This document shows positions 46,140 to 57,360 of a stretch of 64,000 nt of DNA, one piece after another. How positions within the stretch are numbered: the first letter of the stretch is position 1; each line of letters starts with the position of its first letter. Under the pieces are notes generated by a model, which ran no database searches, was not told where the DNA came from, and worked only from the letters and a program-made list of their open reading frames with translations. The stretch lies in contig OZ345352.1 in the NCBI GenBank assembly GCA_977006965.1, forward strand, positions 1,054,001 through 1,118,000, given 5' to 3'. This DNA is from Phymatolithon calcareum (lineage: Eukaryota; Rhodophyta; Florideophyceae; Hapalidiales). Made by a program: the position numbers and the translations under genes.

Positions 46140-47300
46140 ATTCTTGTCAGGATATAGACCGCGTGATGATACCTTTTCATTTCATTTCATCTGATTTTGC
46201 GGACTTGCGTTTTCAAACCAGCTTTGAACGACTTGAAAGTGGGTTTGCCGGAAGTGCAGTGCTGTGCAATTGACCTCATCGGGTAGTGTTTCTTGTATAT
46301 AATTATGTTCGCCGTCTCATTTGAGATTCTGTAACAGAGTGATGCGGTTCTGAAACTGGAGACGCCGAAGCTTCAACGATTTTTGTGATCGAGATCTGGA
46401 TGCACTCTGTTTCGTTACAGTACAGAACATGTCCACGCACTAATCGTATTGGATTATGTGCTGAACAAAGTTACAGCACGTAATAGAACTGCACACACAG
46501 CAACTGTACGAAGCACAGTTCTGGAATACAGTATGTGAGAGGTGCTCGAATTGCGGCGTCAGCAGAAACGTAAGGAACAGGAAACCTGTAACAGTCGTCA
46601 TTTCAGCTTAATGAGACAGACAGGCTCCAGTTTCGCCGATGTTGCTGTGTCCTCAGAGATGAACAGGGAAGGGAATAATGTAGAATGAAATTCATCTCGT
46701 TCGCATCGAGATTCCAGTCCTGCACATACTCTAGTGTCATTACTGATAGAACATGGCGTCATACAAAGTTTGAATAATTATTGATAGATATACCCGGAGC
46801 ATTCCTCCACTGGTTGTGCTCAGTTTTTGAAGAAGATGCACCACATCTGCAACTCACATGCCAATCTGAAGGATTATTTGACTTGTCATTCGGCAGAATC
46901 ATGGCTTGTGTTGCATTCGCATGCAGCATTTCTCTTCGAACACAGCTGAAGACGATGATGATCGTAGGAGGAACCACACATTCAACAAGCGTATGCTCCC
47001 ATACTGATTGATTCCTTAACATGCCATTTTTGCTTTCGCTACCGTGATCGCTAATGCAAGTTGAAGTATATTGCCGTAACACTGGATTCCTTCTGATTCC
47101 TAATCGATCCTTCAGATTTTGAAAAACATTGTAAATTGAAGTTTGCAGCTCACGCGGCATTTTGACGCAGTTCTTTCTATAGAGCAGATTTGAATCTGAA
47201 GATGACGTCTTCCTCAAGACTAGGCTTCAGTGACAGAGTATCATCCGAAGGAATTCTCTTCATTAGGAGAGCCCTTGATGAAGTTCTTCTCATATTCCAG
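46140..47300. other. Intergenic DNA, no supported gene
   Basis: The longest frame is 152 residues on minus (46,759-47,217). It shows no recognisable domain. Confidence 0.45.
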
Positions 47301-47304
47301 AATC

Positions 47305-47395
47305 GTCATTAAGTGGATTATTTGAGAAGGTACCATGTGCTCTGACTTGAGGAAAGTTGGCATGTTTCTTAGCAATTTACTACACTCGAAACTTC
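47305..47395. repeat. Dispersed repeat, family VI
   Basis: AAGGTACCATGTG, CTTGAGGAAAGT and TTTCTTAGCA recur at about 51,545-51,612 (inverted), 56,290-56,372 and 63,127-63,205. Probably the 3' end of another retroelement. Confidence 0.6.
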
Positions 47396-47624
47396 ATTCT
47401 CCTTAATCGGAATTACGTAGTATCTCGTCAATGGCACGGGCCACGTTGGTCTCCTCTGAAAGGGTCCATGTAGGCATTCCCAGGATTCTGGTAAGTGCTC
47501 CAACTGCCCATGCTCCTTGACTGCCGATTTCTTCTATCATCTTTGGCTGATTTCTTGGAAAGTAACCTACGAATCATCTTGCGCAGAGAATTCTGTGCCT
47601 TCTTCCTTTCATCCTCACCGTATT

Positions 47625-47704
47625 TCAGTGGCCTTAGGAAAGTTGCCCCGAGCGTCAGCAGATGCGTTGGTAACTTTTAAATAAAAATCTACCTTTCTTC
47701 TTCT
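47625..47704 (+). mobile_element. Short LINE family I 3' fragment, first of two at one site
   Basis: 80 bp ending in TTTTAAATAAAAATCTACC and (TTC)n. TCACCGTATT stands before it (47615-47624) and after it (47705-47714). Confidence 0.85.
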
Positions 47705-47714
47705 TCACCGTATT

Positions 47715-49082
47715 AAGGCTCTCCCCTAAGCCCATGTCTCTACAATATTTTTATGGACACCTTTGCCATGGAGCTCGACTTAATCCCCAAAGATGTGTCG
47801 AAAGAGCCGTGCAAGCTCTTTGCAGATGATGTGAAGCTGACAGCCACCTCTGCAAAGGCGCTGCAGAAATTTCTGGACCTGGCGTCGAAATGGGCAGAAG
47901 AGAATGAAATGAAGTGGAATACGACAAAAAGTGCCATCCTATGGACAAGGGCCACGGCACGACTGCAATTCCAACTGTCGGGAAGGAAGCTGACGAAACA
48001 ACGGGAAGTGAAATACCTTGGTGTTACGATAACCGAGGATGGGATATCAGATTCCAAACTTGTCGAAAGAATCAAGAACTCCAAAAATGTTCTTGGAACG
48101 CTGAGGCGCCTTGGGGTCTTCACGAACGGCGTGCACCCGTCGAGGTCAATCAGGCTGTACAAGTCTCTTGTACAGTCGAGGTGGGAGTATGCAGTACATC
48201 TGACACCATGGACACCCAAAGTGGAGCTTGAGATCAAGAAGGTGGAGTCGATGTTCTTCGGCCAAATATTTGGGAAACCAGGCAGAAGGAGTGCGGATAG
48301 AAGCAGAGCGATGTGCCGTATTGTGAAGCCGAAGGACAGAAGGGATATACTTGCAAGACTGTTTGTGCGAAGACTAATGAGGCACGCGGAAAATCTTGAG
48401 TCAAAACCGACACAGGTGCGACAACCGAAGGAGATCGAAAACGCAAATCTGGACGTAACCCACGCCAAAGTAAACCCTCACCTCTTCAGAGCGGCGTATG
48501 AAACTACGCCTCGCACAAACATCAAGCAATACCAAAGAAAAAAGATCCTGGAAGCTGCCACGAAAGTGGAAAAAGGAAAAAAACGCCCCATCCCGAGTAT
48601 CAAGACCACACTGCCACCTCACTTGTGCTTCAAGTCAAGGAGGTACAGGACCCTGGCCATCAAATGGGCATTTGGAATGTTCCCGCCGATGAGCACCTCC
48701 GAGCTCATAGACCTAACTGGACAAACTGGAAAGGATGCTATCGAAGATCTCAAGTCAGGCCTATCAAAAGACAAGCTATCATATGAAGAAAGTGCTTTTA
48801 CAAGGAGGGCACTCGACGAAATACTTGCCATGTATCAGGCGGCCAAGGCCACTCTCGAAACCTGAAACCCGCGACTCAAGACAGTGGAATATTTTTCCCC
48901 CTCGAGGCTCTAAGCCAGAGGTAGGTTTTGATATTTCCGCCAGATCGTGTCGAAATCGACCACGCTAACATACAAGAACGATAGACCCTGTTTTTGGCCC
49001 AATGGCCTTCGCAAAGTTGCCCCAAGCGTCTGCAGATGCCTTGGTAACTTTTAAATAAAAAACTTACACTTCTTCTTCTTCT
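47715..49082 (+). mobile_element. 5'-truncated LINE, family I
   Basis: 1368 bp flanked by TCACCGTATT (47705-47714 and 49083-49092). The 370-residue frame 47,753-48,865 is open. It begins just before the reverse transcriptase palm motif LFADDVKLT and continues through the connection region to ALDEILAMYQ. The 3' UTR and (TTC)n tail match the many short family I fragments in the window, which identifies them as 5'-truncated LINE copies rather than independent SINEs. The N-terminal reverse transcriptase and any endonuclease are missing. Confidence 0.92.
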
Positions 49083-49319
49083 TCACCGTATTTCAGACTC
49101 AAAACTGTGACTTTGCAGTGAAGTCTCACGAGTTACGGTCCGCTGACCTGTAGATATTTCTCTATCGTGGTATTCCTTGTGTCAGAGGTAGGTTTTAGGA
49201 TCGCTTCATTCTATATCGTATGAATTCAGAACACAAGGCTGTTTTCGTTTTGGTAAAAGCTACCTCAGGCATTCTGCCGATACACCAGGAGCTTTTAAAT
49301 GTATCGCTTTCGTCTGGAC

Positions 49320-50553
49320 TTCATGTGTATTGCATCTGTAGCACGAACTGCGGGATATTGGAGTCAACGTTCTAGGCTTTCAGCTTGTGACATGCATTAG
49401 AATCTTCAAGTCGCTTATTTTGCCAAAGTGGGAGTCAGCACTCCACGTGACACCACTGACAAAGCGATTACAATCAGCAATCGAATCTGCAGAAGGTTTA
49501 TTCTTCAAGAATGTTTTTGGGACATATGCCCAGCACTGCCATGGTAGAATGCGAGTTCTGTGCCGACTAGAACCACCAGCCATGAGGAGAAGACACCAAG
49601 CAGAAAAGTTTTCTGCGAGTTTAGTGAGACAAAAGAAGCGCCTCGATGAGGCAGATGAGTATTCTGGGAGAGATGAACACATTAAGGAGGCAACCAAGGA
49701 CATAGAGTTCCTCAAGAAATATGAAGATCTGCAGAAAGCTCTCGATAAAGCGGAGGAGGGCTCAGTCTCAAAGAAAGGGCGACGAAAAGAAATAATTGAG
49801 TTATGGGAAAGGGAAGAAGAGGGAAGATCGCTCGAGATACCAACTAATTCGAACAATCTACCGGTGGTTCTCCACGTAAGAGAAAGGTCTACACGGTTGC
49901 GATGCCTACGGCTGATATTCAACATGTAATCACTGGGAGTGAAAAGATAAGGGTTGGGGTTTATCTTGAAAAGGGGTGATGGCTTTGTGATGCGATGCCT
50001 CTGTCTAAGATGCAATCAGAATCGCCGCTTAAATAGGGCGGGGGCGAGCGATTGCACACCCTGCAAAAAGGGGGGCACTAACTGACGCTAGACTAATATT
50101 ACGTTGAGTGTTAGTCTACGTCTGCGATAAATCCGTTTGTTCCTCTTGGAAGAGTCGTTCACGATACTGTGTTGTCAGTGTCGGTGGATAGATCACAAGG
50201 AGCCGTTATAGAGCTCCTAGGTCGATGGTGATAATGTCGTTCATTACACCCCTGCAATATTGCGTGTCTACAAACAGAGCACCTCTTTGGAGAAAATCAG
50301 TACTAGGTGCATACTTTGGTGTCACGGCCGTGATTGAGCTGGTCGCGCTCCAACGCATTCTATCTTCATCCAAGAATAGTCCTGAAATTGAATATGAATG
50401 TAAGCGACTCACTAGAGCACTTGTTGGGAAAGAAATAGAAATCAAGGATATAATGAATAGTCAAACTACGTTAGCTTAGAAAATCGCGCGAAAGCGGCCC
50501 TGAAGAGAGGCCTTGGGAACTTTTAAAATAAATCAACACATATCCCCATCTGT
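49320..50553 (+). mobile_element. LINE family II relic, split by a solo LTR
   Basis: Coding parts at 49,387-49,924 (SLILPKWESALHVTPL, then HQAEKFSASLVRQKKR) and 50,277-50,479 (RAPLWRKSVLGAYFG through IELVALQRILSSS) join across the insertion at 49,925-50,272, as shown by the uninterrupted copy at 14.1-14.7 kb. The 3' end is TTTTAAAATAAATCAACACA with CCCC. The left boundary is approximate. Confidence 0.85.
49925..50272. mobile_element. Probable solo LTR (348 bp)
   Basis: Begins TGTAATCAC and ends GTGTCTACA (5'-TG...CA-3'). Flanked by the 4-bp duplication AACA (49921-49924 and 50273-50276). It interrupts LINE coding sequence exactly, and removal restores continuity with the 14-kb copy. No internal LTR-element genes are seen, so it is the product of LTR-LTR recombination. 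A small TIR element is an alternative, since the ends TGTA..CAC are weakly inverted. Confidence 0.65.
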
Positions 50554-50621
50554 AGCTCCTGTGGGGGTCAGTCCCTGTAGTAGAAAAGTGGCCTTCAAAA
50601 ATCTAATGCTCTTGATAGGGG

Positions 50622-51078
50622 GATATATGTTGATTTATTTTAAAAGCTCCCAATGCCTCAATTTGAGTAACAGGACAGCTTCTCGCTGTTTTCCATACTC
50701 ATCTCTCTACTCTCCTTCTAATATCTTCTTAATCCGAATATCTCTCCCTGTGAGCGCCCGAGTAAGTCTCTTGCATTCATATTCCGTTTCTTGGTTCATC
50801 TTCATAGACAGTAGAATATGTTGCAACACGATAAGCTCAACCACAGCACCAGTCCCAAAGTACTTCACCAGAATGGATTTTCCCCACAAAGGAACTCTGT
50901 TGAAAATGACTCTCAGAAGTCTCAACCTCGCAGTTCTGTCCCTTATATATAGCACTCCTGGTAGGTCGTTCGGTACGCCGATCGGGATTTTAACTGTCCG
51001 ACCCTCTTCTTCCAACGACCAGACTTTGACTGTTGCTTGTAGGCGTCGCTTTTTTGACACCATACCTTCTTCCGCTTG
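50622..51078 (-). mobile_element. LINE family II 3' fragment (457 bp)
   Basis: Its coding end and tail are nearly the same as in the 26,633-27,267 copy. Flanked by the perfect 14-bp duplication GCTCTTGATAGGGG (50608-50621 and 51079-51092). Confidence 0.92.
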
Positions 51079-51649
51079 GCTCTTGATAGGGGAGAACACA
51101 GATGGAACGACATGAATGACTGACAGGGTATCCGCACCAGGTGACGATAGTTGGAGTTGAAAGGGTTCTGCAAAGCCGACGAAAAGCATCAGAGTCAGCA
51201 GTGGAGCTTGTGCAGCTTGGAGTATAATCGTGTCCTCAGCGTGGCTTAATTTTCGATCTCTATGCGAAGGTTTGGGCGGAACAGGAACCCACACATAGTT
51301 GAGCACGATAGAGACATTAAAAGTGCTACAAGAAACCCCAACTATGAGCGGGGAACTAATGGGATGCCTGTGGCAGGTATGCCGCATGCTAAAATGAATG
51401 CCGACAGAATGGCTCGGGGCAACCCTAATCCCCATGCACTAAAAAAGAGCCAGCACATGTACCAGTAATCTGCAGGCCCATTTATCTATTAAGCAAGGCC
51501 CGAAAAATCTTTGATGTTGCTATGGATTTTGCTATACGGTAGAGTGCTAAGAAAAGTGCCGACTTTCCTCACGTTGGGACACATGGTACCTCGTCAATAA
51601 ATCTACTTAAATACCTCAAATTCCACCGACTCCAATTGGGATTCCAGAA

Positions 51650-51765
51650 GAAGAAGCAAGGTTGATTTTTATTTAAAAGTTCCCAACGCATCTGCTGACG
51701 ATTGGGGCAACTTTCCTAGTGTCAAGAGGTTTTGGATTGATTCCGTCCAGAGAAGAGTTTCTTTT
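51650..51765 (-). mobile_element. LINE family I 3' fragment nested in the LINE relic
   Basis: Flanked by TTGGGATTCCAGAA at 51636-51649 and 51766-51779. The duplication lies inside the LGFQK coding motif of the host LINE. Confidence 0.88.
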
Positions 51766-52244
51766 TTGGGATTCCAGAAAAATAAAGGGACTAAACTAGC
51801 GATTCTGAGGACAACAAACACGATGAAAAGAGGTCACCGCTTCGTGATGCGCCGAGTTCACAAATGTCTATCCAGAATACTACTGGGATGGTCAAATACC
51901 TACTGAAACCATCATGGGACTCTATTGCTGGCGATGAGGAAAACACCTGTCTTCTGATTGACCGCGGAGTCCCACAGGGCTCCCCGCTATGACCGTGGCT
52001 CTACCCCGCGATCCTGTTTGCCGGTGACGTCCAACTGCAAGCGATAAACTCTGGCGGAATGCAATGGCTCCTCGATGGGCCAGGGAGAATGGTTGACGTG
52101 GAACACGGAGAAGGGAAAAAGCGAATTCCTCATCTACCCCGGGCTATTCAAGTGAAGTTCCGGTTAGCAGAAGGTAAATTCATGAAACAAAGCGCATGGA
52201 ATATATTCGTATGACTGTCGACAACACGGTTGTTACCGAAGAAG

Positions 52245-52546
52245 AAGAAAGGTAGATTTTTATTTAAAAGTTATCAACGCATCTGCTGACGCTCGGGGCA
52301 ACTTTCCTAAGGCCAAGGGGTTTTGGCTAGATTCTGTCCTGAAGGGGTTTTCTTTTCTTGTTGATGTGACACGACTCAGTGGACTACAAAAACCCACCTC
52401 TGGTCTCCTTCGGGACCTCGAGGGGGAAAGTTACTCCCCTGTCCTGTGGCACGCTGTAATTTCAATTTGCGGGTAGTCCTTACTTGTCCACAGCCTGAAA
52501 CATGGTTAGGAGCTCGTCGAGTGCTCGCTTAGTCCAGGCGCTGTCT
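52245..52546 (-). mobile_element. LINE family I 3' fragment nested in the LINE relic (302 bp)
   Basis: Flanked by the perfect 15-bp duplication TTGTTACCGAAGAAG (52230-52244 and 52547-52561). The inner end reaches the LINE stop codon and the KRALDELLTMFQ segment. Confidence 0.9.
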
Positions 52547-52999
52547 TTGTTACCGAAGAAGCAACGCTGAAACGAATCTCAAAAGCGAACGGAATTTTCT
52601 TGGGTCTTCGAGATGTTGGAATGAAATGGCAGCGAGCTACTTACTAAGAAAAAACATAGCAATCTACAAGACCCTCGTTCAACACACGTGGGAGTACGCC
52701 TTGCACCTTACCCCGTGGAGGAGATCCATCCAAGCGCAAATCAACCAAGCAAAAGGTTAGTTCTACTCCGTCATCCTGGGACGCTTTGCACTCCACCTCC
52801 AAAACAGTATGAGGGCGCTATGTAAAATCACCCCCGGAAATCAGAATGACACTATTGAGTGAACAAGTCGCTGTGCGACTGCTAACGGAGAAACTTTATA
52901 TCGTGAAAATTTGTTTTCTTTACTTTTTCAAAGCGGTCACCAAGGAGTCCTTTCTAGCAGTAAAACTACGAAGGACTAATCGCGTGCCAAATTTTACCA

Positions 53000-53627
53000 G
53001 CGCGTCAAGCCCTACGGGAGCTTAGTGCGTCGGTCCCGAATCGTGCTTGCAAATTCCACGTGCTGCGGAAACGGCCAACGTGATCGGACGATTATCAGAA
53101 AACTTCAAGCAGACAAATTTGATGCTTTTAGTACAAGCTCCATGATCTTAGGTTTTCCCGAGAGACTTCCGCGGAAGCACTTGATTATGGCTTGCCACCA
53201 AGAAGGACAAAAGACAAAGAGAAAGGCATGCAGTCGAGATGTGTTCGTTGACAAGGTCGTGGGTAGGCGGGGAGAAGAGAAAGGCATACTTCCAAGGCAA
53301 GACACGGGGAGGACTGGCGCGGATAAATACCGAATAACAGAACTTGCAACGGGAAGAAATTCGCTGAGCGCGGTGTCGGTCGCACACCTTGAATGCCGTT
53401 GCTGGTGGTGTCGGTAAGTTCCAACAGTGTCGGTGCTTGAGGGAGGTCAGCGTACGCGAACAGCCCGGCTGTATCCACCGTCGGCTTCTTCGCTATGCGG
53501 TTCACAAGATTTTCACTAATGAAAAGCGAGCTCTTCAAATAACGAAAAATCCGAAAGTCGCGCAGACTGCGCAAACGCCTGTGTTTCGACACAAGGGCGT
53601 CAAATGAAGTTAGACGCTGGAAACGGG
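53000..53627. other. Region downstream of the recombinase, no supported gene
   Basis: Frames on both strands (130 residues plus, 153 residues minus) without recognisable domains. It may contain the unrecognised 3' end of the DIRS-type element. Confidence 0.4.
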
Positions 53628-54896
53628 CTAAGCCCGGAAAAACCAAGTTGAGGCTTCGCTTTGGCGTATTGACCGGTCAAAATAGAGCTTCGTCATCGGT
53701 TCACTGTGGGGACCCCATCCAAAGCGCGCCATTCGCGCTTCCAAGGGGATACCCAGTAAAACCTGTTCCGTGTGTGCCCCAATTCTGATAGAGTGCGCTC
53801 CGTATGTATAACCATCTGGTGCCGTGTGATCGATGTGCTTCAAGCAGCGGTGCAATGCCGAGAATAACATGCCGGCTTTCCAAGACACTGACTCTCCTGG
53901 AACGCCAAAGTACCGCGTGTGTTGGCCAAGGGGGATCACGTACCGCCACTTCATGATCAACGCCAATGGCCCAGGGTTTGATAGCTCTTGATATACAACG
54001 GGTTGTTCTGTACTCGCGCCTCGACCTTTCACGAAACTTAGCAACACTTGCAATCTTCCGTTCGCGCATTCAACGTTCGCCGCGAGTAAGCTGGCAACAG
54101 AAGAGTCTCGCAGGCCATTTAGAACGAAAGCAAGTACCACCATTGCTCAATTACGAATGATACTCACCGATTCCGATTGCATGCCGAAGTCATAGATTTG
54201 GCGCACAATATCCGCTGACAGCCCAATCCTTCTGCTTCTCGCCGGAAAAATTTTCTCTTCCCAAGTTCGGTAAGCCCGCTCAACATGAACCAACATTGGA
54301 AATGGTGGAGCCGGATACCCCAAGACTGTTTGATGAGTCGTGCGGATTACCGAGATATATCCGGGGAGAGATGAGCTCGAGACTGAACGCCTCTTTAGCT
54401 CTCGCTGCTCTGCCAGCCACCCGACGAACCCAAGTAGCGATTCTTCCGTTACTGGTAAAGGGCTCGTACCATTTTCTTCCGAGAACTTTACATAGCAACG
54501 CCACTTCGACGACTTTGTGGATGCAGTGCGATTGTTGATTCCGAAGTCGACCAGGAGCTTTGATGCACGCTGCATTCCAGCTCCCTCGGTACCCATACGC
54601 GTCTTTAGTGCATCTCCCGTCATATGTCGATACCTTTCGCCAGCCGGTGTCGAGGAAGGGGCACCAGATTCTTGACGCCTTGCTATCGTTCGGGATCTTG
54701 TTCCATCTTCACTTCTAACAGCAGCAGGCGCCACGCGGGGTTGAGGACTCTTGCCGCTTCCCAAACTTCCACCGGAGGTTTTTCGAGTCGATACGCGTGA
54801 GTCGCAAGCTGGAGGGCCGTCCGATGCCACGCTTGGCGCGGCCAGTCCGTGTTGATGGAATAAGTTTTTCTGTTCAATCGCGAATTTCAGGCTCAA
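53628..54896 (-). pseudogene. DIRS-type tyrosine recombinase with one internal stop
   Basis: Two frames (54,896-54,147 and 54,143-53,628) are in the same phase and are separated by one TGA at 54,149-54,147. The first has a Ser/Arg-rich leader and the N-terminal SAM-like domain (KWRCYVKFSEENG, ESLLGFVGWLAEQR). The second has the catalytic features of tyrosine recombinases: an Arg in LNGLRDSSVASLL, the HxxR box in AHSIRIGAHT, and the nucleophile Tyr in KLYFDRS. Such enzymes integrate DIRS/Ngaro-like retrotransposons in place of a DDE integrase. The stop can be explained as a Trp codon changed by one G-to-A step. Confidence 0.8.
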
Positions 54897-55152
54897 GGTT
54901 TCGTTTTGAGCCTCATCGTGTCTTCAGATTACAGAGACACAGGCTGCGTGTCCACTCGGTATTACGGCGCGCGGCTAACGTATCCTTCTACTTACAGGAT
55001 GACGTGCAAATGCGCCGATGTATGGAGCGCGAACTTCATGTTCGCTCGCTTGTCACCTATTGCGCATCTGCTGAATTGTACTTGTGTTAGTTACTGCGCG
55101 GAAGTAACCCACGCGTATGTAGCACGTTTGAAACAGAGTTATCAGCGCCTAC

Positions 55153-55974
55153 TCACCCTTGCAGTATACTGCAGGGTGCTGCTGACACTCGAAGATTGGA
55201 TCTAGAGATGCTTTCAGCCCGTTCATGGCAGCCCCAAACACCTTGGGCTTCCCAAATACCCCTGTCGCCAGGACTTCCCACTCGTCCCAGCGTCCCTCCA
55301 TAACCAGCGTCTGCGGCATCAGAATGCATCATCGCTTGTGGAACCGTAGGGCACAGTGGCCTTCCCTCCATCTCGGTACTCGTTAACTCGCGCCAAGTTT
55401 TGACATCCCGGAGCGATTGATGGCTGAGTCGGCATCTGCGCCCACCGCGCGCCGCTCGAGAGACGGGGATATTGTCTCCTAACCCCTTATTCCCGTGCTC
55501 TTTGTGTCCGGCGTCCTGCCGTCGATTATACTTTGCCATATCCCAGTACAGCGCACGTGTATAGAACCTTGCATACGGCATTGCCAAGGTGAGCGAAACG
55601 CATGCTCCCACGAATGACCGCGTTCTCTCAGTTGAAACTCAGCGACGGCCTTGGGCTGACTCGTTCAGTAGCTGGCGTTCCATTCTTCTAACTTTCAATA
55701 TCTTTCGCGGAACGATGAAGAATTTCTCAAGCTGAGTATCTATCACGACGCCCAAATGCTCGACACGCGTGCTTCCTTCCTAGTCTCCCTTCGAAGGGTG
55801 ACGCTCAAGCCCGAGTGCGAGAAGTAGTGCGCCGATGGCATCCCGTGCGGTTACACAATCCTTTGCTGTTGCGATAGTGCCGGCCAAGCTCGGAGCAATA
55901 AGTAAATCGTCGATATAAGGCAACACTCGGTACTCATACTTTGACCTCAAGGCTTGAACCAAGGGTGCCATCAT
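55153..55974 (-). pseudogene. DIRS-type reverse transcriptase / RNase H, truncated, two internal stops
   Basis: A single phase on minus, broken by TAG at 55,782-55,780 and TGA at 55,641-55,639. The first piece carries the palm motif VLPYIDDLLIAPS with the catalytic Asp pair and the following helix to HPSKGD. The next piece has VEHLGVVID, typical of the thumb. The third has the RNase H motif HSDAADAGYGG. The region upstream of the palm is missing beyond about 55,980. The order RT-RNase H then tyrosine recombinase fits DIRS-type elements. No methyltransferase-like domain was seen. Confidence 0.8.
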
Positions 55975-55980
55975 ACGCGT

Positions 55981-56460
55981 AAAGGTACACTTTCACCGCT
56001 GACAAAATCTTATTTCAAGCATGATTGTATCAGTTAATTTATTTCAGAACATCTTGAAATTTTAATGCCCTTAGTGTACCAATCAGATGTTCAGAATGAC
56101 GATTTTTTGGCGAATCCATTGTGAAGAAAACAGTATAATCTAATTAGGATGCGACGAATGCCGTGCTGATTGGCTCTTTATGGCTCCTTACATGGCTCCT
56201 TACACGGCGCAGCCGCGTCATTTATAATACCATAACCTAAAGTTATGGAATAAAAGAAAAAATTTAAGATGGGGGTGTAGGTCCAATCGTAATTAAGTGG
56301 ATTTATTGAAAAGGTACGATGTGTCCCAACGTGAGGAAAGTCGGAACTTTTCTTAGCATTCTACAAGTGGTTCAGTGTCGGCGCTTTGCGCCTATGCAAA
56401 AGATAGAAAATAAAGAGTGTAAAGTATGGAGAACTTAAACAAAAGATCTTTTCCTCCAAT
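55981..56460. other. Intergenic DNA with one family VI repeat
   Basis: A family VI copy lies at about 56,290-56,372. No gene is seen. Confidence 0.5.
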
Positions 56461-56463
56461 TTA

Positions 56464-57360
56464 GTGTCCTTCTCCGTCCCCCTCCCGTCTCCGTGTTTTG
56501 CATATTTACCCTCCGCTAACCATTGTCCGTTCCTCGCGTTAATCCCGTGTCCTGATCTGCCCAACGTTCCACCTCGTGTCCTTGCTCCACTCCATGCGTC
56601 ACTGGTCTGCACTCCGTCAGCCCCAATTTTCACTCTTCGCCTACTGATCCGCCACACTTGTAATTACTTGCGTGCTGTGTATCGGCTCTCTCGTTCCTCC
56701 TCCATCCGCCCTGTGTCACTCTGTATTTTTCCTACTCACCCTTTGTCCCACTCTCCGCTCACTACTTTCGATAATTTCATCATTCCGATGCCCTTGATAC
56801 GCCCCTCGTGTCGCTCTCGCTTTTCCCTTCTGCGTTTTGCACCACATCCATTTCATCATCTGTGCTCGTCCCTTTTTACCCCTTTGCCCTTCTTGGCATA
56901 TCGCTTCTACCCCTTTTCCCCTTGTTGCCACTCCCCTTTCGCTCTTTGCGTTTCTCTCAATTTACTCCTTGCGCAACTTTCTCCCGCTCTCTTTCCGTTG
57001 GTACTCCCTTTTAACACTCCCCTTCTACCCTTTGCCCCCGTTTTTGTCCATCTCCATTTTCCTATTGTACACTTCTTGAACCTCCTCTATATCCCTCGAA
57101 CCCACTCCTTGCACCCCTGTGTCACTCTCTTACTCCTGGTGCGTCTGTTGTGGGACCCCAATTTTACAACTCCCTCCCGCTTGTGTCGTTCTCGTCCCTT
57201 GATTCACTTGACGCTCTTTGTTTCAGTCACCTTTTTTCTTCTGGGTCACGCCGTGGCCACTGGAACGCCTCTTGTGACACTCCCCTTTCCATCCCTCCGT
57301 CCCATTTGTCACTTCTTCTACCCTTTCACCTCTCCATGCCACTCACTCTTTGACGTCTTC
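56464..57360. repeat. Long pyrimidine-rich, strand-asymmetric degenerate repeat tract
   Basis: About 900 bp strongly enriched in C and T on the plus strand, with recurrent short phrases such as TGTCACTC, CTCCC and CCCTTT at irregular spacing. It produces a 318-residue plus frame (to 57,420) made of Ser/Pro/Leu/Phe/Cys. That frame arises because purine-poor sequence rarely makes stop codons, so I treat it as a repeat, not a gene. Confidence 0.6.

Larger units (their letters stand above)
51613..52990 (+). pseudogene. Decayed LINE reverse transcriptase with two nested LINE insertions
   Basis: The pieces read LQLGFQK, GTKLAILR, then a GVPQGSPL-like and later an ESFLAVKL-like segment, in the same order as the 17.2-18.9 kb element but with many frameshifts and stops. 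It is interrupted by the family I fragments at 51,650-51,765 and 52,245-52,546. A family VI fragment abuts its left end. Confidence 0.75.
53628..55980 (-). mobile_element. DIRS-like retrotransposon remnant
   Basis: Groups the RT-RNase H and tyrosine recombinase pseudogenes on one strand with about 260 bp between them. The 5' part is absent. Terminal repeats were not identified. Confidence 0.75.

Noticed and set aside
54149-54170. Intron at the recombinase stop (GTGAGTATC looks like a splice donor)
   Set aside because: No acceptor at a plausible distance; both halves are already in the same phase, so a single point mutation explains the stop.
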